DNA of 64,000 nucleotides from Mytilus californianus. Its lineage: Eukaryota; Mollusca; Bivalvia; Mytilida; Mytilidae. The stretch's first letter is position 1. The number at the start of each line of letters is the position of its first letter. The notes beneath the pieces were generated by a model. That model was not told the origin of the DNA and ran no database searches. It saw nothing but the letters and a program-made list of their open reading frames with translations. The translations under genes were made by a program, and so were the position numbers. The stretch lies in contig NW_026262701.1 of NCBI RefSeq assembly GCF_021869535.1, forward strand, positions 50,781,278 through 50,845,277, written 5' to 3'. Below are positions 46,219 to 61,200 of the stretch, piece after piece.

Positions 46219-49200
46219 CTGAAACAACACCATATACATTAACATACATATATATAATTAATCCTAATAGTAATTGCTAACTCTCACAAAACATTCAAAT
46301 TAACGTTCGCTCAAGGGATTTTTGCAATTTTGAAAGACCTACTTTATAACAGGACTATTTAAATACACCTCATCGCGGTTTGTCCACCATTTCTGGCTGT
46401 CATAGACTTTCCCGTAAAATTTTGATGTCATAGCATAAAATGTCTGACGCAACAATGCAAAAATGATTGTTGTATGACGTCAATAGTTCAAGCTTAAAAA
46501 ATTCTCGGGTCAAGTGTCGCAGATTACGAAATAACGATAAGGTTTACTGCCCTTTTTGCCTTTCAATTTTTAAGGTCATTATATCATGTCTTTTACTTCT
46601 ATGAATTAAACTTTCTTAAATGTAAATAAAGAAGGTATTCTATTTAAATATAAATAAGATAAGTCATACTTATATTTGCAATAACCATTCCAACTTCTTC
46701 ATAGAACTGGGTATCAATTCGTCTTCTGGCTACAGTACTATTCAGACTAAAAATAATATATCAAATCATATTAATATAACATAAACATATTTTCAATAAC
46801 ATTGATATCTTACAGGATCAAACTCAAACATCGAGCGGGATGATGATTTCAATGTAGAAGCCGTACTTAACTGGAAAATATTGAGTCTTGGATCACTTTC
46901 TGAAGCATTTGAAGTCTTTTTTTGTGCATGCGAGTAACACAACCTATAGTTTTGTTCAAAAGTTTATTTCTGAATTGATTTTTCCATTTCGTTATTGCGC
47001 CATTTTCATTTGGCTATCGTGTTTTATGTCCTTCATCGACCAATGATCACTGATTACCATTTGATATCTTCTATTCTCTGTACGACATAGAACGATTTAC
47101 AGCTAATCACGTAGTCAATTTTTACATACACTTGGCTTTCAATTCTTTTCTTTTTTAAGTTTTAGCATTCTTGATCAAGGTAAATCCAGAAAAGCTTTTC
47201 AGACACACCCCACATTTATAAAGTCTTATTGTCATATTTATCGTCAAACTTTAGCCCTTGAGGGTTGATATTTTTGTATTATTTTCTTGAAAATACGTTC
47301 AATTGATTGTATTTTATTAATTATTTCTCAAAGGTGGATTTTCCTCCTGCAAGTTTTTAATGCTAAATTTATTACAGAACACATAGGTCATTTTTTGGTA
47401 AATGGTGTTCAGTTTGCGTCATATAAAGGGTTTTAAACGATAGATTTGTCGCCATTTCACATCCGACATATGATACTGATAAAGGATATTAGTTATAATA
47501 AATTGTTAATTAATATTTGTATAAATCACTCCTTGATTAACTGACTTTTGGCGTTGTTGTACAATCTTTATTTTTTCATTTTGTTTTACTATTTTAGTTT
47601 TCATATTAACAGTGCAACAACTTTATAAGAATGACCGTCAAATATTAACCAGACGTTTTCCCTTTACATTTTATTGAATTCAGATTTATTCTTTTATTAT
47701 CAAATATTTGTGTAATGGCATAATTTGCTATATGATTAACAATATTATACCCTTTGACTTAATGATACTTCAGTGTTGGAGAGTATATTTCAAAATCCAC
47801 AGATTAAGCGATACAGCAGATAACGCTTTTGGTGCAAGACCTGCTGACAGTGTTTTCATCCTAATCGTCTTACGAGATTTGGACATTGGTAAACTACTGT
47901 GGCATTATTTCATCCCGTTTTTGGTGCGATTCGTGTTGCTAGATATTTAGTTTTCTGTTAATTATTTTGTGGATGGCTATTGTTTCATGCTCTTTTTCCT
48001 TTTGTCATTGTGTTGTCTGTTTCTTTTGACTTATGTGTTTTGATTGTCCCATTAGTATCTTTTTCCCCTTTTCGATTTACGAGATTTGAACATAGGTTAA
48101 TAACAGTCGCCTTAATTTATAAATACTTTTCAGATCTCGCTTTCAATGTGTGAGCATTGTTTGATACGGTATTACTTATATCAATTTTTCGGATTTCTAT
48201 TATAACGATATTATATAGTTGCGTGATTTTTTTTATACTGACTTGTAACTGCACATACTGTTATACCGTATCATTACACTAATCGAGACCAAAAAGGAGC
48301 GGATATAGATCATGTTCATGTGCCTGTTTCAATTCGGAACATCTTCAGTGGTTGTCGTTATAACATTAAAAGTACTAATTTTAATGCACAGAATGTATTC
48401 TGACAATTAACGTCTCTTCAGTGACGATCTGAGCCAAATATTTGAAAATTCAATTGAAGCTATAGCTTCAAATAGTAAATTTATTAATAATGCCAAATAT
48501 TTGATAGTTTGTGTTAAACTGCATAAACTGACATATTGTTTTGTCACAGTATGTTCATCTCTTGATGTCTTTTTATGTCATTGGGATGGTGCTCCCGACA
48601 TGTACACATATCTCTTTTATCTTTTGTAATTGCTTTCATATCCTAATTATTTTTATCTTTGACATATAGTTAGTTACCTCTTCTTGATTTGCCAGAATTT
48701 GTCTTTTGTACCTATAAATTAAGTAAACTATTTCTTAAAATACTAAATTGTACAATACAGAACAGTCACAAACAAATTTTTCGGTATTCACTACAATTTG
48801 ATTAAACTTCACAGATTAGGTAATGACTAATAATTTCATTCCAATAGTTAAATGATAAAGAAAAATAGAAATTATAATTCTACAAAGAGAGATATTGGTA
48901 TTGGAATTTCTATTTATTAAATGTATTTACTATAATTCAATGAAAATTTCTCAATCCAATCAGAAATTACCATTTCTTTGTACTTTTTGAATTCCAGGTG
49001 CGATTGTTAAGTTGACGCAATTCATTGGAATGATTTCAATTTCACATTTTTAAGTGAAATTTTTTAATTTAAAAATGCGTTCTCATATGATTTGGTATAA
49101 TGATACGATGTTATAATTTCTGTAATTATGTAAAAGTTTTCCATTTTATATACATATCATACATTTAATGTAATATTGTGCTCTATAGTATTGAGAAATG

Positions 49201-52200
49201 AGTCTTAAACTATCAACTTGAATTGAATTACGATATTTTTCATTTCTATTTCATAAGAGTATATTCGCAACATATAGTTTTGTGCAATCAATCAATAATA
49301 AGACAATAATTCTATATCGATATGGTAGCGCAGGGTGCGAATGACACAAAAGTTTGTTGAAATGTAGCATTAAACAGCAACAGACGAATTGAAAAATCAG
49401 GTATCTAATGAAAGTTATTCGTAGTTATGTTCGTATAAAATATTTCTAATATATCGATAAAGAAATACGATTTAATAGGAACTGAAGAGACAGCAGAGAA
49501 AAACAGATTTTTTCCTGTCTCATATTCAAAAATAGTAACGCTAAAACTTACCCATGCTCCCAAAACTTTGAAATCATAAGCAATTTTGGTCGAAATTCCT
49601 AACACTCCAACGATTCAGACCACTGGGAAGATTAATCTAAACAAACTTCCAATATGTGAAAAGGTCAATCTTTTGCTGTTGGCAACTTAAGATAAATTTG
49701 ATCTTTAATTAAGAAGGCAAATATACCACTTATTACTGAATGAAGATATCCTGTTAAGTTTCATTCTAATCATAAATAAACTGTAGAAACTACTGTGCTA
49801 TAAACGCTTGTGACAGACAAACAGTGAGTAAAGAGTTTGTGTGTGCCATATTTTGTTGGGGAAAACTCTTGGAAATAGAAAAGCAAATCAAATTAGCCTC
49901 TCATTGCCGGACGAATCCATGGACTTGCTTACTGATATTAAAATACCGAAAAAAATATAAGGAGAAGTAATAGCACAGTTCCAACAATGGAAAATACTTC
50001 AACAACACAACACAAATATCATATGACCATCAGGAAATTACTTAGACACTTTCGGTTTGCAACATGGATTGTGATTTTGCATTTGACATGTCTTATGTAG
50101 AGAAAATGCGCGTCTGGTGTACTAAATTACAAGCATTGTTTATTTCATAAATCAGTGTTTACATACCCTTGGTTGCTCTGCATATTGTTATGATCAGTCC
50201 TGCTATGAAAATTCCTGATGCTATTATCAGTGAGAGTATTAACACTTTGCGCACTGTGTTATCTAATAAAGAAATACATATAGAAATAAGAAGATGTGGT
50301 ATGAGTGCCAATGAGACAACACTCCATCCAAGTCACAATGTGTAAAAAGTTAACAATTATAGGTCAAAGTACGGCCTTCAACACCGAGCCTTGGCTCACA
50401 CCGAACAGAAAGCTATAAAGGGCCCCAAATGACTAGTGTAAAACAATTCAAACAGGAAAACCAACGGTCTAGTCTATATAAAAAACGAGAAACGAGAAAC
50501 ACTTATGAACCACATCAACAAATGACAACCACTGAACAACAGGTTCCTGACTTAGGACAGGTGCAAACAAATGCAGCGGGTTTAAACGTTTAAACAGGCA
50601 CCAACCTTCGTCCTAACATGAAATAGTAGTGTAACATTACAACATAGAAAGACACACTATAAAATATATATTGAAATGGCTTAACTCGACCAAAAAGACA
50701 TATCAACAAAAACAAGTAAACATACACTGAACGAATAAATTTGATCTATGGCACAATATAAATACAATATTAATAAAAAAGGGGATGTAAAACAATGTCA
50801 AAAAGACAACTATAACCTGGGACAAAATGGCGTTAAATAAAATAGCGTACACATGTAAATTTAAATATAATAGTTTTGTTGTTAGGAGTATGGAAATATT
50901 TTGTCGACTTTAGTTTTTCATCTGAGCATTTTCAATTTTATTGTAGCAACATCGAAGCAACATATTAATATGGAATATAAACTAGTATCTCCAAGTTGCT
51001 ACAGTGTTATGAGGTTTGCGTTTCTAACATTCCCATTAATGATTCCCTATACAGAGGTTTGCTACCTAGAAGGAAGCTACAGTCATTGAATGGCGTGAAT
51101 TAACCACTTACAGTTATACCATACACTAAAACACAATACATAATGCACCAATACACCTTACAGAATTACACAATACACTATTCCCCATACACATACTAAA
51201 TTTGAACTATTTAAATTATACACACAGTGTAACGTGTTTGAGGTAATTGAAAATTTCAATATACATTTATTCTAAAATGAACTTAAAATAAACTATAAAA
51301 CATTCCTCATGCATCATACACAATTACAACCATACCAGTACACTTTTTTTATAAGGAAGTTTACACAACTCTTGAAAAGACACAACACTCTAAAAGTTGA
51401 GGCATCCTCTTCGCAAGTTTTAACTCACGCCACTATGATTTGTTTAAACGTTGTTGAATATCTCTGCAATAGATGACGATGATATGATGTTCAATAATCG
51501 TAGAAACAATCACTCCTCTTCTTCTACCCCTCTTTTGTTTTTACATCACATGAGTTCATTCCGGTATTTAAAGAAGTTTGTGTTGGCGAATCAATAGGTT
51601 TGTCTATTAAGAAATTTAAACTGTTGGTTTGTATTTTTGTGTCTGTGGTTGAACAACACACGCCACAATAACCATATTAATTAAGAACAGACAATAAGAA
51701 ATTGTTCTTTTGTTTGACATTATAAAATATAGTCATTTACAAAAGCAAATCAAAGAACGACTAGGAATTAAAAAGAGTACAAGCAAATTGTATGTTGCTT
51801 ATGCAGTCACATGTCGAAAATGTAAAAATGTAGGATAACAAACTTTCCAAAACATCAATCATATACTCACCATTTTCTTTAAAAGTATGAGATGTTGAGA
51901 AGTCTGCAGTTTTCACAGTAAAGCGGTATATAGATGTTTCTACATCACATCCTGGTTTCAGATGAAGTGTTGCAATCTTTGCTTTAACTGGAACTTCAGT
52001 GTTATGCATATTTACATAATGAGTAGTTGGACTGACATTTGGTCTTTGACGTTCCGATGAATGTAACAATTTTCCATTTTTATACCAATTAATTGCCGGA
52101 TTTTCATCAAAAGAATAAAAATGGACACTAAGTACACATTCTGCTTTTGAATTATCTTTTACAATAGAGCTGTTTACTATAACGGGTGGCCCTGAAATGA

Positions 52201-55200
52201 ATAAGTAGGTTGTTGCATTGAAGTTGTCATGATGCATACTTAAGTCAATTATTGACGCCTGACAGAAAACAGTTATCTTAGAAAGGTTCGGGGATCTAAG
52301 ATTTATCGATATCAAATACAAAAGGTCATAAAATGCCATTTTCTTATAGCACACTATAAGAGCTAATTTTTCATATTTTATTCTAAAGTATATCGTCTAC
52401 TTTTCTTTCTTTTTACACAAAATTGGTTTTCTCTTATATAATCTATACAAAATCTGACAATTTTGCACAACCTGTAAATTGAAAAAAGCTCCATGACCCA
52501 AAGTCTTCATCATATTTTTAACATTATCATGATATAAACTAATTTTAGCAAAGCATTAAAAACCTATCGTTTTTTTTAATCCAGACCCCTTTCCCATCTG
52601 CCTTAAGATTGACAATTTATATATTAGAAATCTTCGTTAACCTGGCACATTAAGAAAAACAGTTGAATTAAAAACAGTTGTGTTCTTCCTTGAATCAGTT
52701 ACGGTGCATGTGTAGTTCCCTATGTCTTCATATGTACAGAAAGGTATTTGGATAGACGTCTGTTTCCTTGATGAAAATCCATCACGTTGGCCTATTTCTA
52801 CATCATTATAATGGTGAATCCACTTTCCAAAGTGAAAAACGTCTGGTAAGTTTTCGTCTTGACAGACGAGTTTTATCTCTGAATTACTTTCACACACGTC
52901 CTTTTCATATGATACATTATGTCCTTTGTCTGAAATTACAAAGACAGAACAAACCGAAATTGTCAGATGAAAAGTCCAGAGCCCACTTCAGAATAGAATT
53001 TTAATATACAAATATAAATGGAGATACTCCAAATGGAGATTATCAAAATAAAAAAAGGCAGATTACCAGACAAATATTCAATTGATGAAAATCAAATCAT
53101 ATAACAAATTCTGAAATTTTTATGCTTTTGTGCGCCTTTTGCGTTTTATGAAAAACATTTTTTTTTAATCTTATTAGGTTATCAATATTATATGAGATCA
53201 ACACGTAAGCAGTCGTAAATAATTTTAAATATCTGGCCGACTTATTGCTTTTGTTATCAAGGGATTGGAAAACGAATTTAAATCATGTTTTTGTCTGTTT
53301 TGTTCACGTTTACTTTGATTTTTCATTCGATGTGGATAAAGTCTAAGAAATATTTAAAAAGAATTTACTTCATAAACTTTCACATGTATATTTTGTAATA
53401 ATACGCATTTGAACCTGACTTTAATCTTATTTCTTTTATATTATTAAAGGTACTCCTATTTCTGTATTTTTCAAAACCTTTTTTCAGTCTGGTGACGAGT
53501 CTTTTGTAGACCAAACGCGCGTCTCGAGTACAAAATTTCAGTCCTGGAATCTATGATGAGTTTATTGAAGAACATTACACTGAACGATTATTTTATGGTG
53601 AAAACATTTTCCTTTTAAACATTGGAGGAGTTCTGTTTCTGCCTGTAGAACAAGGAGTTGGCGTCTACTATTGTGTAAATAAATATTCTTACACACTTTT
53701 GTTCAGACGTTTGAGTGATTTGGAGTACACCATATACAATAAATTCAATATTGTTGTTATTTTCTTGTAATATGCACAATTGTCATTGCACCGAGTGAAT
53801 AACAATTCCCCAGAATCGTTATGGTTTTGTAAAATTTATTGTAATAAGTCATTTTATAAACTCTAAAACGTAAACGCTTCAATTTTATTGTTTAAGAAGA
53901 TGTTCCGTTGAATTTTATTTCCGATAAGTTAAATCCAAATAATAAATGTTGAAATCACATTGTACGATTTTATGGTTAGACCTATAAGAAAGCAAAAACC
54001 GAAGTACTCTGTGTACAATTGGGTGATTCTTTGTCAATGTTTTCCTTCTTATGCTTGGATTATTATCTGGTATACTTGATAACTTGTAAACACTTACAAG
54101 GAACTATGTGAATCTGCAGTATTGACTCGCTTTCAGATTGATTGGAATTGCATCTACATTTAGTGCCATCATCCTTTATGTCGGCAATAAATTCAGTTCT
54201 AATAGATGCAGCATCGTTTACAATATCCTGTTTCATACTTGTTATATTATCACATGATAAGTCCAGATTACTCAGTTCTGATTGGGTGATATCGTAACAT
54301 GTCATAGATGCCAGTTTACCATCTATAAATTGTTCATCCATTTTCAAAATTCGTGACATTTTGAAAATTACACCTGCAAAAAATGTTTCATTTAAAAAAT
54401 TGAGCGTAAAGTATGAATTAGAATATATATGCTCAATGCGTTTTGCGAAAATATTAAAGGTCCATTCGATTCTAAATGAATGGGAAGGATATTTCATGAT
54501 AACATCTGCAATAGTAATATTTGTCAATTCAAATACGGACAATGTCAAAATTGAACCTCGGTCCATCATACTAGCAGTGAACAACATAAGCGCCCATGCA
54601 AATGGCGTTTTGTCAAATAAAAAATGGTTGGAGAGAAGAAAACGGCATAGCCATCTATCGTTCATTCCGTTTTTTCTTTACTGAACTATATTCATACAGT
54701 CAAAATGCAAAAAAAAAAAAAAAAAAAAAACCAGAGGAAGATATACATGAACAGTATTTCTCCTTGTAAATTTATTCATAATTATACATGTTAGTGTTTT
54801 CCTATAATATACCTTTCATATCAAAGTAAAATTTCTCGGTAAAGATATCATTTGAAACAACCATTCCATAAATAGTACTTGACAGGCAATCCACAAGAAG
54901 AATGTTTGCTTGCTGTTTAGTGGTTGGTTTGTCTTTCCTTTCAGGACCGTTACTGTTTAATATGCTTTGTCGAAATTCAATCTGTTTGTTGCTTTCCCAC
55001 AATGACTTTATTTCTATTTTTGGGAAGCTCTCAAACGTTGCAATAAGCATGCAACGTGTGTTGTTTACTTGTTTACTGTGAATTTTCTTCAGAGCGATTG
55101 GTCCTGTAATTAAACGAATGAAGATAGAATTCGATACAATGTACAACAAGTTAAAGATGAATAATGCGCTTTCGTTGCAATGTTAAAAAGCTTTTTAATG

Positions 55201-58200
55201 ACAGTCTTTTTTTGAATGCCAGAAGGAGATATCTTAAATCACTCTCCTTATGTTTTTGAGAATTTTGCAGAATTTGAATTGATTTGTATTACTAACCCGA
55301 CCGACGACATTTCTATTACGACGAACACCTTTTTTTCATTTATTGGTTTCATTATTATTCTAACAAATAACGTTGAGGATTAACATGGGCAACTCTTTTG
55401 TAGATGACTAACTACTTATGCTACATGTTTTTTGTTTTTATTCAGTATATAACGCAGTAAAAGTTTTGAAAAAAATAAAGATGGCATACTATTTTCATTA
55501 TAGTGGATTTTACCTTTTGGACAGATATTTCATCCAAATCAGACATACAAAAATGAGAAGATGTGGTATGATTGTCAAATAAGACATCTTTTCACCAGTG
55601 AGCAACATATTTGTTTTCTTAATAACTAAAGAAAATTCATTGCATTTCATGTGCTGAGTTTAGAAATTAAAAAGGTTTATTGTAAAAACACAATTTTCAC
55701 AGCACTTTCTTTATCGTTTAAATATCATGTATATAGGCCAAATGTGGACATACGCATTTTTATGTTTAAAACTTAATAAAAGTTTTCAGTTTGTAGAAAA
55801 TATTGATACGTACCTTCTACTTTTAACTCTGTCGATGCATTTGCTACAACAGTATCATTTTTTCTTTCATCAACCACTGTGCAATAGTATGTCCCCATTT
55901 CTACGTAAGTGCTATTGCTGACTGTTAACACGGTTGTGGTATTTGAGCTAATTGATCCTTTAAGCTTTTTCTCTTCTTTTTCTTTCTTATATTGCCAGTT
56001 TCCAAATGCAAAGGGGTATTGCAAACCAGGTACAAGGCATGTCAGTGTTGTTGTGTTTCCAAAGACAACTTTGTAAAATGGCGATAACTCGAATGCTGGG
56101 TCATCTTCAAAAAAGATTGAGCATGTCGTAATATAAAATGTAGCTCATTCGCAATATTATTATCTTTTAGATATTTTGTTCCATTACTGAATGATTGAGT
56201 TCCTTTGTATTTATTTTCATATTCAACGTGCAAACAACTTTGAACAGTGCTTGGCCTTTCTAGCAGTTTATCACTTGCACAATTGAAGATAGCTTGTCTA
56301 AAATAAATATCCAATAATTTTTTTTTCGGTGAGGTTTGTGTTTATCGTAGCATAACATTCTTACTACCTATCATCTGCCTATATTTCTTGAAAGGTTGTT
56401 GTCGTTTTTTTAAGATTCTATATTCACGTGTTATTTTACTTAATTACACGCGTAGATAATAAAGATAATCAGATCGTGCTCGTTTATAGTTTTTAACCTG
56501 CGTGATTACAAAAAAACAAAATCGTACAAAAACAGATTTGTACTTATTTTTCCTTGAAATAAATATAATATATATTGGTTATACTTACATCGGTTGATAA
56601 CCAGTTGAATATCAGAGCTCACATTGATGCTCATATCCTTCGACTGAGCTATGCATGTGCATTTTGTTCTGTACTTGTCTATATCAATTGTAACATTCAG
56701 ATAAAGGCAAGTAACATTGTTAATTTGTTGTGATACGTATTCTCCATGACACTGAAAGGATAGATTAGTTCTAGGACTGTCTACTTTTCCAAAACAACAC
56801 TTGAAATCTATGCTCTCTCCATCAACATACGGTCCAGGTGGTGATATTGTGGTAAAATTGTCTGTATTATATAAGTAGAAATAGAATAAAATATGATAAT
56901 GTTTATTTTAGTTTCAATTAGTTCGGAGTTTTCAACAAAACTCAATATACATTATCATGTTTTTTACGCTTTGCTAAGACTCTTTTTTTATAGATTTGAA
57001 ATTTGAACTGACTCTTTATCGAAAAAAAAAATATATACACTAGCATAAAACAAGAAGTTCCTAAAAGGGTTTACTTCAGATGATATTTACAACACGTTTC
57101 AAATTACCGTTGGAAGTTCATTATCTGACTTCAGGCGCTGATTATATAAACATATCTAAAGAGAACATTTAAATATCTCTTCCTTATATTGGATACCTCA
57201 ATTTCATATGACCCTTTCTTAAAACTGATCTAAAAACAATTACAAGATGATATCCATCGGAGAGTGTTAGTCAAATATGACTTATTAGAAGTTCGGAAGA
57301 TTCACTAGAGTGTTTCAAAACGTAGTCACTAATAAGTTTGCAAAAATATCGAAATATTTAACTTTTCTTCATTATATACTTGTTTATTATTTTTAATCCT
57401 CAACTGAAATCTTATTAAAAAAAAACTGTTTCTTTTATATAATTTCAACTCTTCCATTGTGTTGTCTATTTGTATTTGACTTATGGTTTTTTTTATTTCC
57501 CTTTCGTATCTTCTCCCTCTTTTATGAGGAAAGACGACAAACACCATTACTTAACAAATCTCCATCTCAAACTGATTGATCGAATGACAGTCTTTTTCTC
57601 TTAATTGGTATAGTGTCTTAAATTTCTAGTATAATTCTGCGATAGATCCCCAGCGCTCACTATGTAAAATTCAGGAGATGTGGTATTATTTTCCGTCAAT
57701 GAGCTCGAGACAACTATACATAGTTAAAACGACAGTGTAACAACGAAACGTAAGAGCATTGACTACTGGGTAAAATTTAGGTAATACATAACGTATGAGG
57801 CGTGAATAATAGGACACGATTAGCTTGTCGAGGCACCTGGCTTCACTGCGTTTATATGGGTATCATGCCACTCCAAATGGTTTTGAACCCATATTTGTGG
57901 AGATCATGTCTTTCCGATGGTTTTGCACTCATATTTGTTTGATTGAACCTTGACCTATGGACTATGAATATCAGTATACTATCTCTATATCTAAGTCGAT
58001 CTTTAATCAGATGATAATTTTAATCCTGGTTTCTATAATGAGTTTATCTCAATGATAGTATTTTCATCAAAACAAAACACTTGATTCATATTTAATACTT
58101 GTGTAAATATTTCATAACTAACGCAAACCTGAGTATATAATCGGGTAGAATGTTGTTTCCTGTTTATAGTTATTTTGTGATTGAATAACTACACATGTAC

Positions 58201-61200
58201 AAACTGTATTCACCATGTGCGAGTCCATTCTCAATGAAAGGTAATATTCTACGACTTTGTCTAACTTCATTTTCTCCCTTCCGTTTTCACCATTACAAGA
58301 AAATATCATTCTTGGAACTGGATTCCCTCCAGTTGAACTACAAGTAAGGTTAACCTCCTGTGTAAGGTAGAATGGACCTTCCGGTTCAATGGTGGGTTTA
58401 CCGGGAAAATCTGTCAATACATACATTATAAAATCAAACAAGTCTAAATTGAAACAACGCTCAAACCTATGATTGCGTTGGATAAAAACCGCAATTTTTA
58501 TACGTGTGCAGGCAAGATAAATTTCTTGGTAGAGGGGTCTAAATACAGCACAAACAACATTTTCCAAAAGACCAAATGAGTGAAAAAGTATATTTTAACA
58601 GAACGCATTTGACTAGCAGGTCGAACAACTGATGTTATTAAACCCTTCTGACTGCCATTGGCGATTGCCAAAAAACAAATCACAAGATGTAACAAAATAG
58701 ATCTAATCATTAATTTATTACCAGACAGAAAACAATAAACTTGCGGAAAAGATGGTATACCGCAAACATGAGGTGCAAAAATTAGTACACCATATCCGGA
58801 TTTCGACAATTAATGTCTCTTCAGTGATGTTAGGAATCTAAACGATATTTGGAAGGCCATATTATTTACCTCAATTTAGGATAGACTCTTGAATTTTGAA
58901 AGAGTAAAAATAGGATGAACGGATCATATAAATCCGAAGGCAAATATAATACAAGCCCAAACGAAAAAATATAAACAAGTCTAAATTGAAAACAACGTTC
59001 AAACCTATGATTGCGTTGGATAAAAACCGCATTATAAAATCAAATACACACGCACACACATTGTCGTTAGGTCTTTAGATAATAACTCTTCGAGCGTTGT
59101 TTTCAAGCCCGAACTTCAAGTCAGAACAAATAGTGGTATGATGGCCAATGAGACAACTCTCCACAAGAGACCAAATGACACAGAAATTAACAACTATAGG
59201 TCACCGTACGGCCTTCAACAATTAGCAAAGCCCATACCGCATAACACATAGAAAGTAAAGCGACAATATAAAGTTACTGTTGGGGTTTTAAGTGCCTCGT
59301 TTATTTCAATGTCTAATCAATCCAATTATTCCGATTCAAATCAACTGTATTTCAGATTGTATAATTAAGCATCGCCGCGATATAGCCTTTTTGTGCTGAT
59401 GCGGCGTAGAGCAACAAACAATCAATCAATCAATCATATAATTAAGCAAATACTTGCTGACATTTTAGTAATTCAAAATTTAGTTAAGCATTCAAAGATA
59501 CTTTGAAAGAAAATACAATTGCAATAAGTCACGGTTACTGATAGCTGACAAAGTATTGAAATGACGTAGAAGTCACCAACTATAGGTCACCCATACCCTT
59601 ATAGTAAGATATGAAAGGCCCCGACATGAGAAATGTAAACTTCTTTAAACGGGAAAACTTATGGCCTATTTTATGTACAAAACAATAAACGAAAAAAAGT
59701 ATGAAACACAGCAATACACGAAAACCACTGGATTGCAGGTTACTGACTTCTGACATACTCAATATGGCTGGGTTCAACATGTTTGCAGGCGCTCAACCCT
59801 CCCCTAAACTAAGACAATTGAGTAACAGCACATCATAAGAACAAACTATAAACATGAGTTGAATAGGGCTAAATTCATTTGGTAGATACAAAGCAAAAAC
59901 AACCACCAAAAACACTGAAGACTAAAAGTACAATACTCGCAGTTACAGTGGCTAGTTAAAAGCCAACAACAACTAATTAGAAAATCATGTATCCAAGATA
60001 AACATATCAATTAATACACATCCAATGGATTTAGTGTAAAGACATTCAGAGAAAACCATAATATTGTCTAATGCCAAAATAAAGATATCACTAGAATATC
60101 CATAGTTGTATATCAATGATATTTAGTTGTGTTAAAATTTATTGATAACAAAATCAATATTTATACCGATAAAAACAATAATTACAGATAAATTGATATC
60201 ATTTTGTATTCAATAAGGGTTTGAGGCAGTGTTCTGTTATAAGTTAACATTTGAATGAGGAAAATCAAACTTTGACTTATGTTTTATCTACATTTAACAG
60301 TTCAGTATACGCTGGCCACTTCCTCAGACAAACAAACCTTTTTTTGAATGTGTTTATAACATATTTGATTTTTCTAATGACACATTAATTCTGGTCATAA
60401 GTTGTTGCAAGTTCATCCAAAAAGAAAACAGATTACAAACTAACTTAACTTCATCATTCTTTTGAGCTAAGAATATCGGTTAGAGCACACAATAAATAGA
60501 AATGAAACATCTGTGTTTATTTCAATTTTGCATATTTCTGTTTGCAAATATCGGTTTTAATGTGCTTTGAAATAGCACTTAACAGGACCCAAACTTTGGA
60601 CTTCCTGTCACTAATTATTGTTTTTGAGTGAAAACATAATTTTAACAGTAACCTTTTTCATAGGGTCAATTAGATATTAGTATTTTAATTTTGAATCCTT
60701 CTTTCACCCTGAATGCATCATTTTAACATATTCGATTTATAAAATGTATTATAATGTTAGAATGAAACTCCTTACGCATTTAAGTATCTATATAACCTTG
60801 GCTTTAATGTTTTTGAGTTTTAGCGTTCCTAATGAATGTCAACCTTCAAGAATTACATAGTTTACACTAAATTGATCAATATTCGGTGAAATAATACATT
60901 TACTTACCTGATATTCGGATGGTGGTGGTTTTATTGATGACGTTTTGTGAAGACGACCGATAAGTACAGATCATTTGTCGCTGATCCGTAACATCAACAT
61001 CGTACACATTAAGGGTGTACGTGCATTGAGTTGAATTACACGAAAACACATATCTTCTTCTGTACACAAATATTTCATTATCACATATTCCACTGAATAA
61101 TTTTTCAGCATGCCCAAAAAATAGCAGAACACTTCCAGTTTCATTACATGGTCTAACAGAACACGTAATTGTAAGGTTATTTCCTGTCGGAACCAAGGTG

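Noticed and set aside
54374-54665. N-terminal 97 codons of the 200-codon frame over Ig exon 7
   Set aside because: A strong acceptor (TTTTTTGCAG) ends at 54374; the upstream part is intron read-through.
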